DNA of 64,000 bases from Georgfuchsia toluolica. GTDB lineage: Bacteria; Pseudomonadota; Gammaproteobacteria; Burkholderiales; Rhodocyclaceae. The translations under genes and the position numbers were made by a program. Of this stretch, positions 63,208-64,000 are shown piece by piece; positions within the stretch are counted from its first letter, which is position 1, and every line of letters begins with the position of its first letter. The stretch is taken from contig NZ_CAJQUM010000001.1 of NCBI RefSeq assembly GCF_907163265.1, forward strand, positions 1,612,001-1,676,000, in the 5' to 3' direction. The notes under the pieces are model-generated. The model did no database searches and was not told the origin of the DNA. It saw only the letters and a program-made list of their open reading frames with translations.

Positions 63208-64000
63208 TCAACGCCTCAGGATATGGATCGCCAACGCGGCTTCTTCGACGCCCTGGAGGCCGCCGCCGTTCTCCTGCATGGCATGGCGGGCGCCATCGAC
63301 CTGGCGCGCACCAGCCTCGCTGCGCAACTGGGTCACCAGTTCGTAGAGCTGGCCGATGCCGGTGGCGCCCAGCGGATGACCCTTGGATTCGAGGCCGCCC
63401 GAGGGGTTGATCGGGATTCGGCCGCTGATGGTGAATTCACCGCGCTCGGCAGCCGGGCCGCCCTCGCCCAAGGCGACCAAGCCGAGGTTTTCCGCCTGGA
63501 TGATCTCGCCCATCGCCGAGGCGTCGTGGACTTCGGCGACGTCGATGTCGCCGGGACCGATGCCGGCGATCTCGTAGGCCTGCAGCGCCGCCAGGCGGCC
63601 GATGGCGCGTTCCGGCTCGTCGATGCCACGGTGGCTGAAACTGCGGATCACGCTGGCAGCAACCTCGATCGCGCGGCGACGATCGGCGCCGATCCGCTTC
63701 AGCCCTTGCTCGGTGCAGACGATGGCGGCAGCGGCGCCGTCGGACAGCGGCGCGCACATCGGCAGCGTGATCGGATAGGTGATCGGCGGCGCCGCCAGCA
63801 CTTCGTCAATGGTGAAGGGCTGGCGGAACTGCGAGTAGGGGTTGTGCACCGAGTGACCATGGTTCTTGGCGCAGACGGCGGCGATCTGCCGTTGCGTGGT
63901 ACCGTAGGTCCGCATGTGCCAGCGGCACATGGCGGCGTAGATGGACATGAAACGGCTGTAGGGCCGGGTCGATTCCGACCCCGGTGGCGGCGTGATGCCC
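63208..64000 (-). CDS. Thiolase-like (SCP-2/lipid-transfer type) acetyltransferase, 5' end outside window
   Basis: The C-terminal 263 residues of a thiolase-superfamily protein; the reading frame stays open to the right edge (GITPPPGSESTRPYSRF before the first internal Met). Conserved features are AAVCAKNHGHSVHNPYSQFR, then MCAPLSDGAAAAIVCTE, EVHDASAMGEIIQAENLG, and the catalytic His in GGLESKGHPLGATG. The usual last motif C-x-GGG reads MQENGGG, so the second cysteine is not at the normal place, as in SCP-2-type thiolases and thiolase-like lyases. It is first of the visible minus-strand operon. Confidence 0.88.
   Translation of the reverse strand, partial: GITPPPGSESTRPYSRFMSIYAAMCRWHMRTYGTTQRQIAAVCAKNHGHSVHNPYSQFRQPFTIDEVLAAPPITYPITLPMCAPLSDGAAAAIVCTEQGLKRIGADRRRAIEVAASVIRSFSHRGIDEPERAIGRLAALQAYEIAGIGPGDIDVAEVHDASAMGEIIQAENLGLVALGEGGPAAERGEFTISGRIPINPSGGLESKGHPLGATGIGQLYELVTQLRSEAGARQVDGARHAMQENGGGLQGVEEAALAIHILRR

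Noticed and set aside
1-64000. CRISPR arrays, tRNA or rRNA genes
   Set aside because: No spaced direct-repeat series and no cloverleaf or conserved tRNA arm pattern was noticed by eye; a tRNA scan would be needed to exclude a missed tRNA.

Overview
The window looks like chromosome from a GC-rich betaproteobacterium, probably of the Rhodocyclales/Sterolibacterium type. This is inferred from gene content and codon style, not from any database search. Most of it is metabolic core and accessory-catabolic DNA. Two patches have a different texture: a restriction locus at 10.6-17.8 kb and a small integrase/IS island at 26.6-30.8 kb.

Layout. 0-3.4 kb (minus): a three-subunit molybdenum hydroxylase in FAD, 2Fe-2S, Mo order, with the Mo subunit running off the left edge. 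3.8-7.1 kb: two small membrane proteins (NnrU, DUF2238) and a large membrane protein of the so-called site-specific recombinase family. 7.3-10.4 kb: hslR, then a complete AmmeMemoRadiSam operon (B, A, radical SAM) with overlapping genes. 10.6-17.8 kb (minus): a type I restriction locus in the order hsdR, hsdS, PrrC/RloC-like anticodon nuclease, dinD, hsdM. hsdR carries a one-base frameshift and hsdS is half length. 18.2-26.4 kb: mfd (with two repeat elements inside its reading frame), a DUF1015 protein, a Cfa-type methyltransferase and glmS, whose last 41 bp are repeated downstream. 26.6-29.8 kb: tyrosine integrase, small DNA-binding protein, divergent regulator, a complete IS5-type element and an IS1595-like fragment. 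29.9-30.7 kb: a TauE/SafE permease.

31-46.7 kb: a DUF1302 / DUF1329 / YCF48-like / RND cassette, a GST-like fragment, an acyl-CoA dehydrogenase, a rhodanese, an acyl-CoA ligase, a 899-aa MalT-like LuxR (LAL) regulator and a universal-stress/hemerythrin fusion. Four C-run/G-run inverted repeats lie in the intergenic spaces here. In each one the G run stops 18-22 bp before a -10-like hexamer and about 80-110 bp before a start codon (about 200 bp for the acyl-CoA dehydrogenase). This looks like an undescribed operator family for the adjacent LAL regulator, and it is the most novel signal in the window.

46.7-55.6 kb (plus): an apparent catabolic operon of MDR oxidoreductase, TauD/TfdA dioxygenase, beta-keto acid cleavage enzyme (BKACE), MFS transporter, alpha/beta hydrolase, second MFS transporter, DsbA-like protein and acetoacetyl-CoA synthetase. 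BKACE releases acetoacetate and the last enzyme activates it, so the two fit in one pathway. A second LAL regulator (902 aa) follows.

58.5-64 kb: a 272-bp MITE-like element, then a minus-strand operon of thiolase (cut by the right edge), histidine phosphatase, APH-type phosphotransferase, SDR, acyl-CoA dehydrogenase and a 99-aa protein. The kinase, acyl-CoA dehydrogenase, SDR and small protein resemble the 4-hydroxyacyl-CoA (levulinate, lva) pathway and the animal ACAD10/11 enzymes.

No tRNA, rRNA or CRISPR array was seen.
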